Assembly: GCA_002127285.1 (NCBI GenBank)
Contig: NFUW01000002.1
Location: 1,709,630 to 1,773,629 of the forward strand
Source of the DNA: Chitinophagaceae bacterium IBVUCB1
GTDB lineage: Bacteria; Bacteroidota; Bacteroidia; Chitinophagales; Chitinophagaceae
Length of the DNA stretch: 64,000 nucleotides
Direction: 5' to 3'
Part shown: piece after piece, positions 40,777 through 48,901 of the stretch
Layout of the letters: every line of letters begins with the position of its first letter
How positions within the stretch are numbered: the first letter of the stretch is position 1
Made by a program: the position numbers and the translations under genes
The notes under the pieces: model-generated
The model's database searches: none
Told to the model about the DNA's origin: nothing
What the model saw: the letters and a program-made list of their open reading frames with translations, nothing else

Positions 40777-42378
40777 TTATCGTTCTGTCAATACAAGAAA
40801 GGCATTGCGCAATGGCTCTGTACGTTTATACAGTGTATCGAAATAGGCAGCGCCCATAGCGGCGTAGTAGCCTATGAAATTTTCGTAGCGTTCCTGCAAT
40901 ACATTGTTGGGGGCAATGCTGTTTTTTAATCGGCTGATGCGTTGCAGTTGGTCTTGCATGGTTCGCTTTTCGGCGCGCAACATTTTCTTTTCCAGTATTT
41001 GCAGTTGGTGGGTCATTTTGGCAAAAGCCGCATCGGCACTGGCTTGCAGGGTAGGGTCCAGCTTGGTGGCTTTTTCTTTCAGTTGGTGCAGTATGCCTTG
41101 TATAGCAGTAGTTTCTTCATCTACCTGCCAGTTGCCCGTGCTATGCCTGCTCATATAACCGCGTATCAGTGCCGCTTCCGATTTGAATACATCTGCCACC
41201 TCAAAACCAAGCTGCTGCCTTAGTTTATTTTGCTGCCCGTTCATCCATAGCACCGACTGGCGCAGCAACACGGGCGGATAAAACACTTTGTAATTATCAA
41301 ATGCCGCTTTCAGTTCCAGCCAATAAGCTACCTCTGCACCGCCACCAATAAAAGCCACATCGGGTAGTATGCTTTCCTGATACAAGCCGCGCAGTATGAC
41401 GTTGGGGCTAAAGCGTTGGGGGTGGGTTTGCAGTTCTGTTATAAGTGCTTCTTCCGTCCATTCTATATCCGTATTCAGCACTTTCCATTTACCACCACGT
41501 TTTTCAATGCGTTCGCGTACATCATTGTGCAGATAAAACAGGTTTATCATGCGTGGGTATGCCTGCACTTTATATTGCTCTTCCAGTATTTCTACATGCT
41601 CGTTTACTAATGCATAGGCTGTATGGTTCAGCAGGTCGTCTTGCAGCAGGGGGACGATTTGTTTTTTCAGTTCCGCATCGTCGGGGTTCAGCACTACCAG
41701 CCCGTATTTGCCAAACAGTTCGTTTACCAGATACTGCGTAGCATCGGCTATGGTATTGTGTTGCAGGTAGGCAACAGTCAGTATTTCTTTCAGTACGTCA
41801 AGGTGTTCGCCGGGCGGGCCTAGTACTTTAAAGACTTCATCCAGCAATGGTTTCAGGCTTTTGGTTTGCATACGGCCTACGGCACCCGTTTGCCCTGCTG
41901 CATCCCATGTGTATTTATGATTGTTGTAGCGAAATGCGCCCAGTTCATCCAGATCATTATCCTCGCTGCCCATGTAGTACACGGGTACAAAATGCTTGTC
42001 GGGATGCTGCGTGTTCAGTTCATCTGCCAGCTTGATGGCGTGTATTATTTTATAGATAAAATACAGATAGCCTGTCAGCAGGTTGGGCTGGTGTGCCGTG
42101 CATACGGTATAGGTGTTATCGTTTGCCAGTTTGGCAATATTATCGCTTAGTTTGTCGTGCTTGGTAAGGTGTGCATATTGTTTGTGCAACACATCTGCCA
42201 GCAGTTGCCGATTGACGGGGTACTTATTCCTGTCTGTAATGGCTTGTGCAATGCCCGCAGCATTTGGGGTATAACTGTACAAGTGCCTGATAGCGGGGTG
42301 GGCATCGAGATAGTCCAGCACCAAATCACTGAAATTGCCCGTATTGCTATATGGTATGTATGTACAGTCAATATCCAT
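40777..42378 (-). CDS. bshC: Bacillithiol biosynthesis cysteine-adding enzyme BshC
   Basis: 533 residues. BshC attaches cysteine to glucosaminyl-malate, the last step of bacillithiol synthesis. The nucleotide-fold core shows VCTAHQPNLLTGYLYFIYKI, FVPVYYMGSEDNDLDELG and ILRGLYQESILPDVAFIGGG followed by EVAYWLEL; a C-terminal coiled coil (KMTHQLQILEKKMLRAEKRT) completes the usual BshC layout. Length is normal. bshA and bshB are not nearby. It diverges from an exported FrnE/DsbA-like thiol oxidoreductase across 127 bp, which may reflect shared thiol redox work. Confidence 0.93.
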   Translation of the reverse strand: MDIDCTYIPYSNTGNFSDLVLDYLDAHPAIRHLYSYTPNAAGIAQAITDRNKYPVNRQLLADVLHKQYAHLTKHDKLSDNIAKLANDNTYTVCTAHQPNLLTGYLYFIYKIIHAIKLADELNTQHPDKHFVPVYYMGSEDNDLDELGAFRYNNHKYTWDAAGQTGAVGRMQTKSLKPLLDEVFKVLGPPGEHLDVLKEILTVAYLQHNTIADATQYLVNELFGKYGLVVLNPDDAELKKQIVPLLQDDLLNHTAYALVNEHVEILEEQYKVQAYPRMINLFYLHNDVRERIEKRGGKWKVLNTDIEWTEEALITELQTHPQRFSPNVILRGLYQESILPDVAFIGGGAEVAYWLELKAAFDNYKVFYPPVLLRQSVLWMNGQQNKLRQQLGFEVADVFKSEAALIRGYMSRHSTGNWQVDEETTAIQGILHQLKEKATKLDPTLQASADAAFAKMTHQLQILEKKMLRAEKRTMQDQLQRISRLKNSIAPNNVLQERYENFIGYYAAMGAAYFDTLYKRTEPLRNAFLVLTER

Positions 42379-42467
42379 GCGGATATGTTTTTTTGAAGAT
42401 GCTAAGTTAAGCGTAGGTTTTTACATTGCCGCTATTTACGGATAGGGAATATTGATGGCATACAAAA

Positions 42468-42497
42468 TTGCCACACATCCGTTTTGCCGTATTTTTG
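42468..42497 (+). promoter_or_regulatory. Well-formed promoter 8 nt from the FrnE-like start codon
   Basis: TTG at 42468-42470 and TATTTTTG at 42490-42497 with 19 bp between, an ideal Bacteroidota promoter. ATG 42506 follows after 8 nt, so the leader would be about 5 nt. Confidence 0.65.
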
Positions 42498-42505
42498 TAG
42501 TGTAA

Positions 42506-43330
42506 ATGAAATGTATCACACACCTGTTGTTGTTCATGTCAATTGTGTTCGTTGCTCCTGCCCATGCGCAGCAAGCATCAGCACAAGTACTTGCGAAGCA
42601 GCAACAGGCTAATACCAAGAAGATGAAAGTAGATATCTGGAGCGATGTTATGTGCCCGTTTTGCTACATTGGCAAACGCAAGTTTGAAGACGCACTGGCG
42701 CAATTTGCCAACCGCGATGATATAGAAATAGAATGGCATAGTTTTCAGTTAGACCCCGATGTAACACCACAGCCCGGCAGGGATGTATATAGCTATCTGG
42801 CAGAGCGCAAGGGCATAAGCGATGCGCAGAGCAGGCAGATGCACGACAATGTAGTAGCAATGGCAAAGCAGGTAGGGCTGCAATACAATTTTGATAAAGC
42901 GGTTATTGCCAATTCGTATGACGCGCACCGAATAGGCCATCTTGCCAAAAAATACGGTAAAGGCGATGCGATGGAAGAACAACTGTTTCGCGGATATTTT
43001 ACAGAGGGCAAAGACATAGCCAATCATGATGTGTTGGCAGCGATGGCAAAAGCCATAGGTATAGACGAAGCGGAAGCAAGGCAGGTGTTGAATAGCAATA
43101 TGTATGCAGATGCTGTGGCGGCAGATATACAACGTGCAGCGCAGATAGGTGTACGTGGTGTGCCCTTCTTTGTGCTGAATAATAAATACGCCGTTAGCGG
43201 CGCGCAGCAACCCGAAACTTTTTTGCAGGCATTATCGCAGGCATGGAAAGAGTACGAAAAAGATAATCCCAAACTAACCATAGTAGGTGGTAATGCTACT
43301 GTATGCGAGCCCGGCGGCGAGTGTAAATAA
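42506..43330 (+). CDS. FrnE/DsbA-like thiol oxidoreductase with signal peptide
   Basis: 274 residues. A signal peptide (MKCITHLLLFMSIVFVAPAHA) is followed by a short linker and a DsbA-fold domain: KVDIWSDVMCPFCYIGKRKF with redox Cys50-Pro-Phe-Cys53, an all-helical insert, and IGVRGVPFFVLNNKYAVSGA with the cis-Pro loop. FrnE proteins are usually cytoplasmic and start at the position of Met40 here; the exported form is less common. The C-terminus adds a further Cys pair (CEPGGEC), possibly a second redox site. Function is probably disulfide exchange in the periplasm. Confidence 0.88.
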   Translation: MKCITHLLLFMSIVFVAPAHAQQASAQVLAKQQQANTKKMKVDIWSDVMCPFCYIGKRKFEDALAQFANRDDIEIEWHSFQLDPDVTPQPGRDVYSYLAERKGISDAQSRQMHDNVVAMAKQVGLQYNFDKAVIANSYDAHRIGHLAKKYGKGDAMEEQLFRGYFTEGKDIANHDVLAAMAKAIGIDEAEARQVLNSNMYADAVAADIQRAAQIGVRGVPFFVLNNKYAVSGAQQPETFLQALSQAWKEYEKDNPKLTIVGGNATVCEPGGECK

Positions 43331-43393
43331 AATAACACAAACAGCGAAAATCCTTTAATCCCTGCGTGTGGCAGGCAGGCAATGAATCCCGGT

Positions 43394-44056
43394 TCACCTT
43401 TGGTTGCTATGCACCGATGGTGCGCTGCTCTCTTTCATTTTCTGATAACCCGCATGTATCATGCAGATGCCAATAAACTCTGTAACGTACAACACCTCTA
43501 TATGTCCGAATTTGGAAAACGAACCGCCAATGCCCGGCAGTAAGCCACCTGCGGCTATCAATACAATGCCCCAAAACTTGCTCTTATCTATTACCGTGCG
43601 GTAATACAAGTAGGCCGAATAGCAGGCACCGCCTACTAAAAAAACGAAAGCATATATATTGATGAATGGCGTGATGGCGCGTATATACGACCACTCCAGC
43701 AGTTTGCCGCCCAGCTTGCCACCTGTTGTTTCAATAGGTTTTAGCGGAGATAATATAACCAGTACACCAGCCACCAGTATAACGCATACAAGGATAATGG
43801 TGAGTATATGCGCCGTCTGTTTTTTCAGCAGCAGATATACTGTGCCTTGCGCCAATGGTGCACCACCCAGCAGGGCACCAAATATATACCATACTTTAAA
43901 GTTGGCAGGCGAATAACCCGCCAGTGCGTGTATGCTTTCGGTAATAGTGCCCGCCCCGTAAAAGAAAACGCCGATAGCCCACCATAGCAGATAAGTAGCA
44001 GACCTGTGCCTGAACCAATGTTGCATCAGCTCTGTAAAAAAGAAAGCAGCAAACAA
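43394..44056 (-). CDS. Polytopic membrane protein of unknown function
   Basis: At least 220 residues and about six or seven membrane segments (YLLWWAIGVFFYGAGTITES, ILTIILVCVILVAGVLVILS, INIYAFVFLVGGACYSAYLY, FWGIVLIAAGGLLPGIGGSF). No family is recognised. The start is uncertain. The frame is open to a TTG at 44227, but that end would contain the terminator of the next gene. TTG 44056, used here, cuts the first hydrophobic segment (ITFPIATTLFAAFFF), so a non-canonical start near 44075-44080 or an upstream frameshift is possible. ATG 44026 is the first Met. Confidence 0.6.
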   Translation of the reverse strand: MFAAFFFTELMQHWFRHRSATYLLWWAIGVFFYGAGTITESIHALAGYSPANFKVWYIFGALLGGAPLAQGTVYLLLKKQTAHILTIILVCVILVAGVLVILSPLKPIETTGGKLGGKLLEWSYIRAITPFINIYAFVFLVGGACYSAYLYYRTVIDKSKFWGIVLIAAGGLLPGIGGSFSKFGHIEVLYVTEFIGICMIHAGYQKMKESSAPSVHSNQR

Positions 44057-44190
44057 AGTAGTAGCTATTGGGAATGTAATTGACGAACATACAGGCCTGT
44101 TTGTAAAGCTATGTAGTAACCACGCTAAGTTGACAAAGTGATTGTCATTGAATTGTAAATCGAACGGACGAAAAACATTACTAAAAATAC

Positions 44191-44215
44191 AAATGCCCTG
44201 TATTACAGGGCATTT
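44191..44215 (-). terminator. Terminator of the S74/T9SS protein gene
   Basis: AAATGCCCTG-TATTA-CAGGGCATTT, a perfect 10-bp stem, followed on the minus strand by GTATTTTTAG. Confidence 0.8.
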
Positions 44216-44239
44216 GTGAAAAAGCAATAATGGTATTAC

Positions 44240-46831
44240 CTATTTAGAGACCACCATGCGCTTAGTGTCTGTTTCTTTACCATCTATTATCAATGAATAC
44301 AGATAGATACCAGGAACAAGTTGTTCACCACTTACTGTTATACTTCCTTTACCTTTTCCCTCAATGGCATACTTGTAAAGTTCTTTGCCGTTCAGGTCAT
44401 AAATAGCAATGAAAGCATTTTGATGCATATTAGTGATGCTATAACTAATGCTTGTTTCTGTACCAAATGGATTTGGGTTGTTTTGGTACAACTCATTTTG
44501 GTGTGTGGGAGTTATTATATCAACTTTAGTTTCTACTTTAGACTGAAGTAACGTATTTACTTTGTCTTTAAGCTCATTGAGCTCATTTTGAAGGATTGCA
44601 TTTTTAGCTTTTTCGTCTGCAAGCATTTTATACAATTCTTTTTGTCCTTCAGTCAATACAGGAATGAATGCGTTGTAATTAACACCATATCTTCCTTTTT
44701 CGTTTACAATTACCGCTTCTGGCATAATTTCACCTACCTCTTGAGCAATGAAACCATAATGCTTACCATTATCTGCTTTTAATTCAGTTTTTGCTTTCTG
44801 ATTCCAAGTGTATGTTTTACCATTCAGATTGTTGATTATTGCAAAAGGGTTTTTAATTGCAGTAATATTTGATTTATAGTTCCTATCAGAAGTAGCAATA
44901 TATTCAAGGCTTTGTGTTATGCCAGCTACATCCAGCGCAACGGTGCCACCAGGGCTTGCTGTACCATTATAGAACAACCCCGGTGTATAAGTAAATGGAC
45001 CTGTTGAACCAATACCTACTCCAGAACCACTTGGGTCGTCAAATATCTGGCTGCATACCAGATTGCCAGATGCATCTGTCTTCGTAACCATATCAGCAGT
45101 TGGGCAAAGATTTTTTGTAAAATCTTTTAGTTGAGAGATATTTTGTCCGCTATTAAACACATAACCTTGATGATCAATAACCATAATATCTCCTTCATTT
45201 GTTTGCAGGTTCTCGAAACGGATGCCTGATTTTAATGGAGGTACATTTGCACCATTTGCATCGATATGTAAGTATGTACTTGGCATATTGCCTGGTTGCA
45301 GATTCCAACCAAAGTTGCCAAACTGATCGAAAACGCCTCGTTGGATACCACTTGTTTGTATTTCTACGTCATGAGGGCTTAATGTGCCGAATATTTTATT
45401 TGAACTGAAAGCATTGCCCCCGACATTCCAAGTAGTGTTTAAGGGAAACTTCTTACCTGTATTAAATACATAACCTTGATTATCTATACCCAATATGTCA
45501 ATATCATTATTGCTTACTTCCAGATTTTGGAATCGTACGTCTGATAGGCCGGCAGTGTTTGGATTTCCCGGGTTTGCATTACCATCATTACAATTTATAT
45601 GCAAACGTGCAGTAGGAGACAATGTATTGATGCCAACAAAACCAGCCATTGGGTCTGCTATATTGTTATTATTTGAAGGGCTGCCTTTTATTATCATCCT
45701 CACACTGTTAGGCTGGCTGAAGTATGTTCTGAAGCGAATATCTTCATTGTTTATAGTGCCAAGGTAGTTTGTACTGCTTATGGTATTTCCATTAAGTGTC
45801 CAATCATTACCACCTACTGGTGTGTTACTATTGTAAACATATCCAGTTGTGGGGTCTATAACTAATGATGGGAAACTGCTTGTTGTGGTCTGCAGGTTTC
45901 TGAAACGAATATCAGATGCACCTGCTGTAGCAGGAGTAGTATTGCAATTAACATCAAATAAAGCAGTTGGCGAAGATGTATTCCAACCAAACCTGCCTGT
46001 ATTTGTCAATATACCACGATTTGCGCCTGCTGTTTGTATGCGTACATCATGGTTGCTCAATGTACCAAATATATTGCGGTTGTTAAAGATATTATTACCG
46101 TCTAATTTCCAATAACATTGCTCGTCACAACAAGTAAAGTTAGCACAGTTTGGATCCATATTGTTTACAATGATAGGGTTTGTTGTAGTAATTGTGCCTG
46201 CAACAGATAAGCCTGCGGGATTATGTGCTAATGCGGCGTCTGGCCAAGCTTCAACAACAAATTCTAATGTATGGTTACCTGGCGCTACAGAAGTTCTGGT
46301 GAATGTTATTGTCCACGGTGTTAACCAATTTTGACCTCCTGGAATAGGTGACGAAAAGCCAGCTATCGTTGTGCCATCTAAACGAATTGCCGAGATAAAA
46401 TTATCAACCAGTATCGATAGTGTAAACGTTAAATTAGCAGTTTCGCAGGTACGAAATCTTCTTGCTATAACCATATTTGCATTGGTATCTATGTTTGGAG
46501 CTGCAGTAACACTTGCATTATTTAGTTGGTCGCATATCCATCCGGCATTTGTTTGTGTATTCCATACACCTACTGCCGGAGGCACCACAACTGCATTTAT
46601 TGGTGTGCCTGCTGGTATAGTTGGCCCAAATACTCCTGACCTTGACAATATTATCCAGTTAGGGTCAGTATTACCATTTGGTATTGCAGTATGCGGCACG
46701 CCTATTCTGCCTGTATTAATAGTCAAATTATTTACTTGACATTGGCTAAATGCTTTTTGTACAACCAATAGGTTAATGATAAATAAAAAGCCGAAGCGTA
46801 GAGTTTTTTTAAAAAGGGATTTCAATTTCAT
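44240..46831 (-). CDS. Large secreted repeat protein with S74 chaperone domain and T9SS tail
   Basis: 863 residues. Signal peptide to about residue 29 (VVQKAFSQ). An N-terminal beta domain (to about 240) leads to three related repeat units, each opening with a WKLDGN/WTLNGN/WNVGGN block, then FGTLSNHDVRIQT-like and DIRFRNLQ...GYVYN-like blocks. The 600s hold a Peptidase_S74 intramolecular chaperone (TSDRNYKSNITAI, YGFIAQEVGEIMPEAV, YGVNYNAFIPVL) with a coiled coil (LQNELNELKDKVNTLLQS). The last 80 residues are a T9SS sorting domain (YQNNPNPFGTETSISYSI, YSLIIDGKETDTKRMVVSK). S74 domains usually trimerise phage tail fibres; here the product is a likely surface fibre. Confidence 0.88.
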   Translation of the reverse strand: MKLKSLFKKTLRFGFLFIINLLVVQKAFSQCQVNNLTINTGRIGVPHTAIPNGNTDPNWIILSRSGVFGPTIPAGTPINAVVVPPAVGVWNTQTNAGWICDQLNNASVTAAPNIDTNANMVIARRFRTCETANLTFTLSILVDNFISAIRLDGTTIAGFSSPIPGGQNWLTPWTITFTRTSVAPGNHTLEFVVEAWPDAALAHNPAGLSVAGTITTTNPIIVNNMDPNCANFTCCDEQCYWKLDGNNIFNNRNIFGTLSNHDVRIQTAGANRGILTNTGRFGWNTSSPTALFDVNCNTTPATAGASDIRFRNLQTTTSSFPSLVIDPTTGYVYNSNTPVGGNDWTLNGNTISSTNYLGTINNEDIRFRTYFSQPNSVRMIIKGSPSNNNNIADPMAGFVGINTLSPTARLHINCNDGNANPGNPNTAGLSDVRFQNLEVSNNDIDILGIDNQGYVFNTGKKFPLNTTWNVGGNAFSSNKIFGTLSPHDVEIQTSGIQRGVFDQFGNFGWNLQPGNMPSTYLHIDANGANVPPLKSGIRFENLQTNEGDIMVIDHQGYVFNSGQNISQLKDFTKNLCPTADMVTKTDASGNLVCSQIFDDPSGSGVGIGSTGPFTYTPGLFYNGTASPGGTVALDVAGITQSLEYIATSDRNYKSNITAIKNPFAIINNLNGKTYTWNQKAKTELKADNGKHYGFIAQEVGEIMPEAVIVNEKGRYGVNYNAFIPVLTEGQKELYKMLADEKAKNAILQNELNELKDKVNTLLQSKVETKVDIITPTHQNELYQNNPNPFGTETSISYSITNMHQNAFIAIYDLNGKELYKYAIEGKGKGSITVSGEQLVPGIYLYSLIIDGKETDTKRMVVSK

Positions 46832-46957
46832 AAAATAGTTTTAGGTTTTAATAAAATTTGGTTTCATTACAAGACTTTTTTTTATACCATAGGCGTTTAT
46901 TTTAATAGTTAATACTGCAATAGTATATTCTGTCTTGATAAGTTCAACACACTATTT

Positions 46958-47005
46958 GACGAAAGTACCTTTTCATTCAACGAATGCCCCTTTTCATTAG
47001 ACGAA
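46958..47005 (-). promoter_or_regulatory. Three direct repeats with exact 21-bp period (LytTR-like operator)
   Basis: On the minus strand the repeats begin TTCGTCTAATGAAAAGG, TTCGTTGAATGAAAAGG and TTCGTCAAATAG; their plus-strand GACGAA/AACGAA ends are at 46958, 46979 and 47000, exactly 21 bp apart. LytTR regulators bind pairs of 9-bp direct repeats about two helical turns apart. The sites are about 130-175 bp upstream of the S74/T9SS start codon. Confidence 0.55.
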
Positions 47006-47053
47006 AGGGGCTTATATGATATTTTTTTATGTCTTTTTAATATTTATTTTTAC

Positions 47054-47179
47054 GTATATTTGCTATAATAAAACAGCTCTTTGAGCCCTCTTTTTCAATT
47101 TATGCCTATGAGATAGTTTTTGTTGCGTTTTGTTGCAATTCGCAGGTTTATCAGAAAAAAGCAACAAAAAGCAACAAAA
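47054..47179 (+). repeat. Repeated leader element L2, core inverted relative to L1
   Basis: GTATATTTGCTATAATAAAA (47054-47073) and AGCTCTTTGA (47075-47084) are identical to L1. TTGTTGC and TTTTGTTGC arms (to 47136), a 24-bp core (47137-47160) and GCAACAAAAAGCAACAAAA (47161-47179) follow. The core matches the reverse complement of the L1 core at 19 of 24 positions. Confidence 0.7.
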
Positions 47180-47281
47180 TACAATAATGCTAATATGCCA
47201 GATGTCAGCGTATAACCGCCTATTATTTCAGATTAAAAGCCCCTTTTAGGGGATTTAGGGCTTATCTGCTAACTTTACGCC

Positions 47282-48124
47282 ATGATTTATCATTTTGTAG
47301 TGGGCGATATGGCTGCACAACCCTTACAAGAGGCCATATTCAGCGAACCATCCATACAAGGCGAAATAATAGTACTGAAAGATATACTGCATGTTGGCCC
47401 GCTGCAAAAAGAGGAAGGCCAAAGCTTCAGCGATATGCGCGCTGCTTTCTGGCAACTCGTTACCGGTAGCGACAAAGCTGAGGTAACCGATATGGAGCAA
47501 TTGTTGGAAGTATCGAAACAGATGTATAGCAACCCGGATGCACAGGCTTGGCTATGGATGGCCCCCTGGCCTGCCGATGTTTGTGCATACCATTGGATGC
47601 TGCCTTATATGAGCAAGCACTTGGGCAGGTTCCACCTCTTGAGCATAGCAGGGCTGCCTTTCCTCAATGAAGATGGTAAAGTGTACTTCCCTAAAAACAT
47701 AAGTGAAATACTGCCACGAGAACTGGTAAAGGCGCGCAGGCTGGCAAGGCAGGTAACGCCTGCAGAGTTTGAAGTGGACGGCGACGAGTGGCAAAAGATG
47801 GTAAACGACAACGCAGGCATCCGTACACACGAAGGTGGCAAGAAAACAGCCCCGCGCAGCGAAAGCCATTACGATAATATACTGCTCAGCTTCTGCTCTC
47901 ACCAGTTTCAGAAGGCGCATAAAGTGGTAAACCAAGCCATTAATAAATATAATGTGCCAACAGGTGATGCTTACCTTGGCTGGCGATTGCGCTGCATGGC
48001 ACAAGAGGGAAAACTGGTGTTGCAAGGCGATGCAGGTAAGACACTGAAAGACTTTGAGATAAAGCTATCGGGTGGAGATGCGGTGATAACTGATGATACT
48101 GCCGCTACAGAGGCTGCACAATAA
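47282..48124 (+). CDS. DUF1835 domain-containing protein
   Basis: 280 residues, cytoplasmic. The N-terminal DUF1835 block has HFVVGDMAAQPLQEAI, IIVLKDILHVGPLQ and FHLLSIAGLPFLNEDGKVYF; a DUF3658-like C-terminal part follows (REL VKARRLARQVTPAEFE, GDAYLGWRLRCMAQEGKL). The domain pair is widespread and uncharacterised. A TAACTTTA box lies 4 nt before ATG 47282, another very short spacing. The next gene starts 37 bp downstream on the same strand. Confidence 0.85.
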   Translation: MIYHFVVGDMAAQPLQEAIFSEPSIQGEIIVLKDILHVGPLQKEEGQSFSDMRAAFWQLVTGSDKAEVTDMEQLLEVSKQMYSNPDAQAWLWMAPWPADVCAYHWMLPYMSKHLGRFHLLSIAGLPFLNEDGKVYFPKNISEILPRELVKARRLARQVTPAEFEVDGDEWQKMVNDNAGIRTHEGGKKTAPRSESHYDNILLSFCSHQFQKAHKVVNQAINKYNVPTGDAYLGWRLRCMAQEGKLVLQGDAGKTLKDFEIKLSGGDAVITDDTAATEAAQ

Positions 48125-48161
48125 CGAAGGCATAACATTGAAACTAACAGGCATCAACAGT

Positions 48162-48827
48162 ATGATTTTTGAACTGCCACTGACAGAAGAAAGAGTGAAG
48201 CCGCATCAGGTAACTGCACTGCATTTGTTTGTGGTGTTTACCATGTTCATTACGGCGGCAGTATTGCTGGTCAGTTATTATGCCGTAAGCCATATGCCCG
48301 AGGATAAAGCACTCTCTCATCGCACGGTATTGTACTACGGCCTTGCAGCAGGCATGGGCATGATGCTTATTTCCATCGTGATGCTGGTGATAATACTGGT
48401 AAAAAACAAATGGTTGCAAAAACCGTTGAACAACCTGATACTACGTTGTGTAGAACTACTGTTGATGCTGGTATTTGCAGGCTTCGCGCTGGCTTATGGT
48501 ATTACAGTGCCGGGTATTGTATTTCTGGTATTGGCTGGTGCTATTGTCTTTGCCATTAATTGGGAGCGCAAAATCGGCACACCACTTACTATTGTAGTAA
48601 ATAAAGAGGGCATCAGGCCACCCGTCAGCACAAGGAAGCGTTTTATAGAATGGCCCGAGGTAGAGCATGTGCTGCTGCGCTTCGGTACGCTTACCGTTAA
48701 CTGTACAGACAACAGGCTGTATCAGTGGAACATTGGCACTACCGATTTTGAGCCCGAAGTATTTGAAGTGTTTTGCATCAGGCAGGTAGATAAGGCAAGA
48801 GAGCAACGTGATAAAAATGATTGGTAA
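48162..48827 (+). CDS. Membrane protein with C-terminal PH-like domain
   Basis: 221 residues from ATG 48162 (an in-frame ATG at 48093 overlaps the DUF1835 gene and is rejected). Four membrane segments (VVFTMFITAAVLLVSYYAV, YGLAAGMGMMLISIVMLVII, CVELLLMLVFAGFALAYG, IVFLVLAGAIVFAI) precede a soluble domain whose strands (PLTIVVNKEGI, FIEWPEVEHVLLRFGTLTVNC) look like a bacterial PH domain. Function unknown. Possibly co-transcribed with the DUF1835 gene. Confidence 0.72.
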   Translation: MIFELPLTEERVKPHQVTALHLFVVFTMFITAAVLLVSYYAVSHMPEDKALSHRTVLYYGLAAGMGMMLISIVMLVIILVKNKWLQKPLNNLILRCVELLLMLVFAGFALAYGITVPGIVFLVLAGAIVFAINWERKIGTPLTIVVNKEGIRPPVSTRKRFIEWPEVEHVLLRFGTLTVNCTDNRLYQWNIGTTDFEPEVFEVFCIRQVDKAREQRDKNDW

Positions 48828-48901
48828 CCTATAGTCGGCAAGGCTTTCGGTTATAAATATAATTATAAAAAAAGTCCCCCTTCAAGGGGCGGAAGGGGTT
48901 T

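Larger units (their letters stand above)
46832..47281. other. 450-bp regulatory intergenic region with two repeat systems
   Basis: No gene is seen. It holds three 21-bp-phased direct repeats (46958-47005), a hairpin GCCCCTTT/AAAGGGGC (46986-47011), the second copy of the boxA-like leader (47054-47084) with its GTTGC/GCAAC element (47119-47179), a small hairpin CCCCTTTTAGGGG (47241-47253) and a TAACTTTA box (47270-47277) 4 nt before the next gene. Confidence 0.75.

Noticed and set aside
44240-46831. Prophage tail-fibre gene
   Set aside because: The signal peptide, T9SS tail and lack of any other phage gene nearby point to a secreted host protein.
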